Below, in pieces: positions 62,151-64,000 of a DNA stretch of 64,000 bases (positions are counted from its first letter, which is position 1; every line of letters begins with the position of its first letter). The DNA is taken from positions 434,001-498,000 of the forward strand of contig NZ_FNVU01000004.1 in the NCBI RefSeq assembly GCF_900107965.1, read 5' to 3'. A program made the translations under genes and the position numbers. Origin of the DNA: Actinacidiphila yanglinensis. GTDB taxonomy: Bacteria; Actinomycetota; Actinomycetes; Streptomycetales; Streptomycetaceae. The notes beneath the pieces are model-generated. The model had not been told where the DNA came from and searched no databases. It saw only the letters and a list, made by a program, of their open reading frames with translations.

Positions 62151-63005
62151 CCGTACTCTCCCTCGTCCCCTCGCGACCACTCGGACGTTCCGACCCTCCG
62201 GACTTCAGAAAACGGCCTGAGCACCCGTACCGCGCGCGGTGTTAGTGCGTACGTGAACGGCACGACGGGGCCGTGAGGGTGACCGGCGCGTCGATCACGC
62301 AGATCAGCGGACTATGGGATCGGTCCGTGCCATCGCGCCCGGCGTCGGCGCCGCGGCTGACGGGTGCCCTACACCGCCACCCGCCGACGCGCACGCGGAG
62401 CCGTGGCATCCGGGTGACGTGGGGTTAGCGTCACCGGACGTCGGATAAAGATCGTTTTGTCGGTGCCGCACACCCGCCGAAGCACAGGGCGAGCGGCAGT
62501 CGGTCGCACGAAGGGCATGCCGGGTGGACGTTCGTCTGCTGCTCGGGGCACATGAGGTCGCCACGGGATCGGTCCCGTCGGCCCGTGCCACCGGCGAGGC
62601 CCCTTCCGTGCCGCCGGCCGGCAGCCCGCTCGCGCGCACCACCGACTCCCGCGCGGCCGACCGCTCCGTGACCGTCATCGCCTCCCGGGACGGTCGCCCG
62701 ATGGCGGTCGCGGGTGATCTCCGGTTCCTCGCACCAGCAGCCGACGGCGTGTCAGGGCACGGAGCATCTGCCCCCGCGCCCGGGACGGGGCCCGGGCGCG
62801 GGCGGCCTCGCCGTCTCCACGCCGCATCCCGTCGGCCCGTGCTGCCGCCGATCTGACCCCGCGTCGCGTATGCGACAGCGGCCCGGCGCCGCTCTGCGAA
62901 GGGCCCGGGTCACTCGCGTGGCGGCCACCCGGACCTGCGCTTACCGTGGCAAAGACCCCGGGGGGCCCAGGGGGCTGCGCGTCCGCGCCTAAGGAGACCC
63001 ACCTC
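62151..63005. other. Long intergenic region between the membrane-protein gene and the MFS gene
   Basis: 855 nt. Frames on both strands are low-complexity GC filler and lack ribosome binding sites, so no gene is called. It should hold the membrane-protein promoter at the left and the exporter promoter at the right. The stretch 62440-62460 (GGATAAAGATCGTTTTGTC) is A/T-rich for the genome and may be a promoter. Confidence 0.4.
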
Positions 63006-64000
63006 ATGGCCCGTGGTATCCAGGACACTTCTACGGCCTCGGGCGTTGGGGGCGGCCCGAAGAGGTCCCCGCGTTCGACCGCCGGTGACGCATCCCACCG
63101 CTGGTGGGTGCTCGGCGTCATCGCCCTCGCCCAGTTGATGGTCGTACTGGACGCGACGATCGTGAACATCGCGCTGCCTTCGGCGCAGACGGACCTCGGC
63201 TTCAGCGACGGCAACCGGCAGTGGATCGTCACGGCCTACGCCCTCGCGTTCGGCTCGCTGCTGCTGCTCGGCGGGCGGTTGGCCGACCTCATCGGGCGCA
63301 AGACGACGTTCCTCGTCGGCCTGATCGGTTTCGCGGTCGCCTCGGCCATCGGCGGCGCGGCGCCCAGCTTCGAGGTGCTGGTCATCGCGCGCGCCCTCCA
63401 GGGCATGTTCGGCGCCCTGCTCGCCCCGGCGGCCCTGTCGCTGCTGACGACGACGTTCACCGATCCCAAGGAGCGCGCCAAGGCGTTCGGCATCTACGGC
63501 GCCATCGCCGGCGCGGGCGGCGCCGTCGGCCTGCTCCTCGGTGGCCTGCTCACCGAGTACCTCGACTGGCGCTGGTGCCTGTACGTCAACCTGATCTTCG
63601 CGCTGATCGCCTTCCTCGGCGGCCTGCGCCTGCTGCGCGCGGGAGCGCCTCCCGACCGGCCCTCCCTGGACCTGCCCGGCACGATCCTGGTCTCCGGGGG
63701 CCTGTTCTCCATCGTCTACGGCTTCTCCAACGCCGAACGGCACGAGTGGAGCGCGGTGAGCACGTGGGGGTTCCTGCTCGCCGGAGCGGTGCTCCTGGTG
63801 GCCTTCGTGCTGTGGCAGCAGCGTGCGCGCCATCCCTTGCTGCCCCTGCGCGTTGTGGGCGACCGCGACCGGGGCGCTTCCTTCCTCGCGATGTTCATCT
63901 CGGGCGCGGGCATGTTCGGCGTGTTCCTGTTCCTGACCTACTACCTGCAACGCAGCCTGTCGTACTCGCCGGTGAAGACCGGCCTCGCCTTCCTGCCGAT
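63006..64000 (+). CDS. MFS drug exporter, 14-TM DHA2 (EmrB/QacA-like) family, partial
   Basis: The first 331 codons of a transporter that runs past the window end. About ten helices are visible. DHA2 signatures: motif D1 near helix 1 (LMVVLDATIVNIALPSAQTDL), motif A in loop 2-3 (GGRLADLIGRKTTFL), and motif C in helix 5 (GIYGAIAGAGGAVGLLLGG). ATG 63006 has AAGGAG 9 nt upstream and a short charged cytoplasmic start. It should expel hydrophobic drugs or secondary metabolites by proton antiport; the substrate is unknown. It diverges from the 62150 membrane protein across the long spacer. Confidence 0.93.
   Translation, partial: MARGIQDTSTASGVGGGPKRSPRSTAGDASHRWWVLGVIALAQLMVVLDATIVNIALPSAQTDLGFSDGNRQWIVTAYALAFGSLLLLGGRLADLIGRKTTFLVGLIGFAVASAIGGAAPSFEVLVIARALQGMFGALLAPAALSLLTTTFTDPKERAKAFGIYGAIAGAGGAVGLLLGGLLTEYLDWRWCLYVNLIFALIAFLGGLRLLRAGAPPDRPSLDLPGTILVSGGLFSIVYGFSNAERHEWSAVSTWGFLLAGAVLLVAFVLWQQRARHPLLPLRVVGDRDRGASFLAMFISGAGMFGVFLFLTYYLQRSLSYSPVKTGLAFLP

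Noticed and set aside
62524..62856. 110-codon plus-strand frame in the right intergenic gap
   Set aside because: No ribosome binding site, low-complexity Ala/Pro/Arg composition and no family resemblance.
62675..63232. 185-codon minus-strand frame overlapping the exporter start
   Set aside because: Overlaps a strongly supported transporter N-terminus and reads as filler.

Overview
The window is chromosomal DNA from a high-GC actinomycete. Strong third-position GC, GTG and TTG starts, purine-rich Shine-Dalgarno sequences, an afsK/afsS/afsR locus and WhiJ/DUF397-type regulators all point to Streptomyces or a close relative in the Streptomycetaceae. Much of the left 36 kb follows the gene order I remember from the S. 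coelicolor SCO44xx core region (purU, an ECF sigma locus, afsK, afsS, afsR, an S11 carboxypeptidase). That comparison is from memory and was not computed. I see no IS element, CRISPR array, rRNA or biosynthetic cluster.

Layout: 1-3 kb holds a gene end, a solute-binding lipoprotein, a conserved hypothetical and purU. 3-7.2 kb is a signalling block: ECF sigma factor with zinc/MDMPI anti-sigma factor, STAS antagonist, macro-domain hydrolase and HATPase protein. 7.2-12.1 kb has a GlxA-type regulator divergent from an MFS carrier, a flavin monooxygenase and a TetR regulator. 12.4-20.5 kb is the antibiotic-regulation core: VOC protein, AfsK kinase, membrane protein, AfsS and AfsR. A shortened acyl/AMP-ligase-like gene diverges from afsR. 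22-30 kb carries secreted and metabolic genes (PHP phosphoesterase, phosphodiester glycosidase, ADP-ribosylglycohydrolase, aminotransferase, sodium-solute symporter).

30-36.8 kb has a DUF397/XRE pair, a GPP34 protein, a very long D,D-carboxypeptidase and an AlkZ-like winged-helix protein. 37-43.4 kb has copZ-copA under a CsoR-type operator, a MarR regulator divergent from a FUSC exporter, and panD. 43.4-49.2 kb has a VOC protein, an RluA pseudouridine synthase, a permease and three HTH regulators. 49.4-54.8 kb has a GH59 galactosylceramidase with two ricin-type lectin domains, Dps, a small HTH protein, tRNA-Arg(CCU) and an aldo/keto reductase. 54.9-60.7 kb holds paaABCDE and a divergent two-component flavin monooxygenase operon. 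The right end has a membrane protein and the start of a 14-TM drug exporter.

The genes fit best as regulatory circuits. AfsK should phosphorylate AfsR, and AfsR should switch on afsS through two direct repeats 11 bp apart, found 8 bp upstream of a -10-like hexamer in front of afsS. The afsK start is fixed by the activation-loop threonine falling exactly at residue 168, the autophosphorylation site I recall for S. coelicolor AfsK. Other sites visible in the DNA are a CsoR operator, a PaaR-type operator, a paired inverted operator between marR and the exporter gene, and a palindrome inside the promoter of a near-leaderless 72-residue HTH gene.
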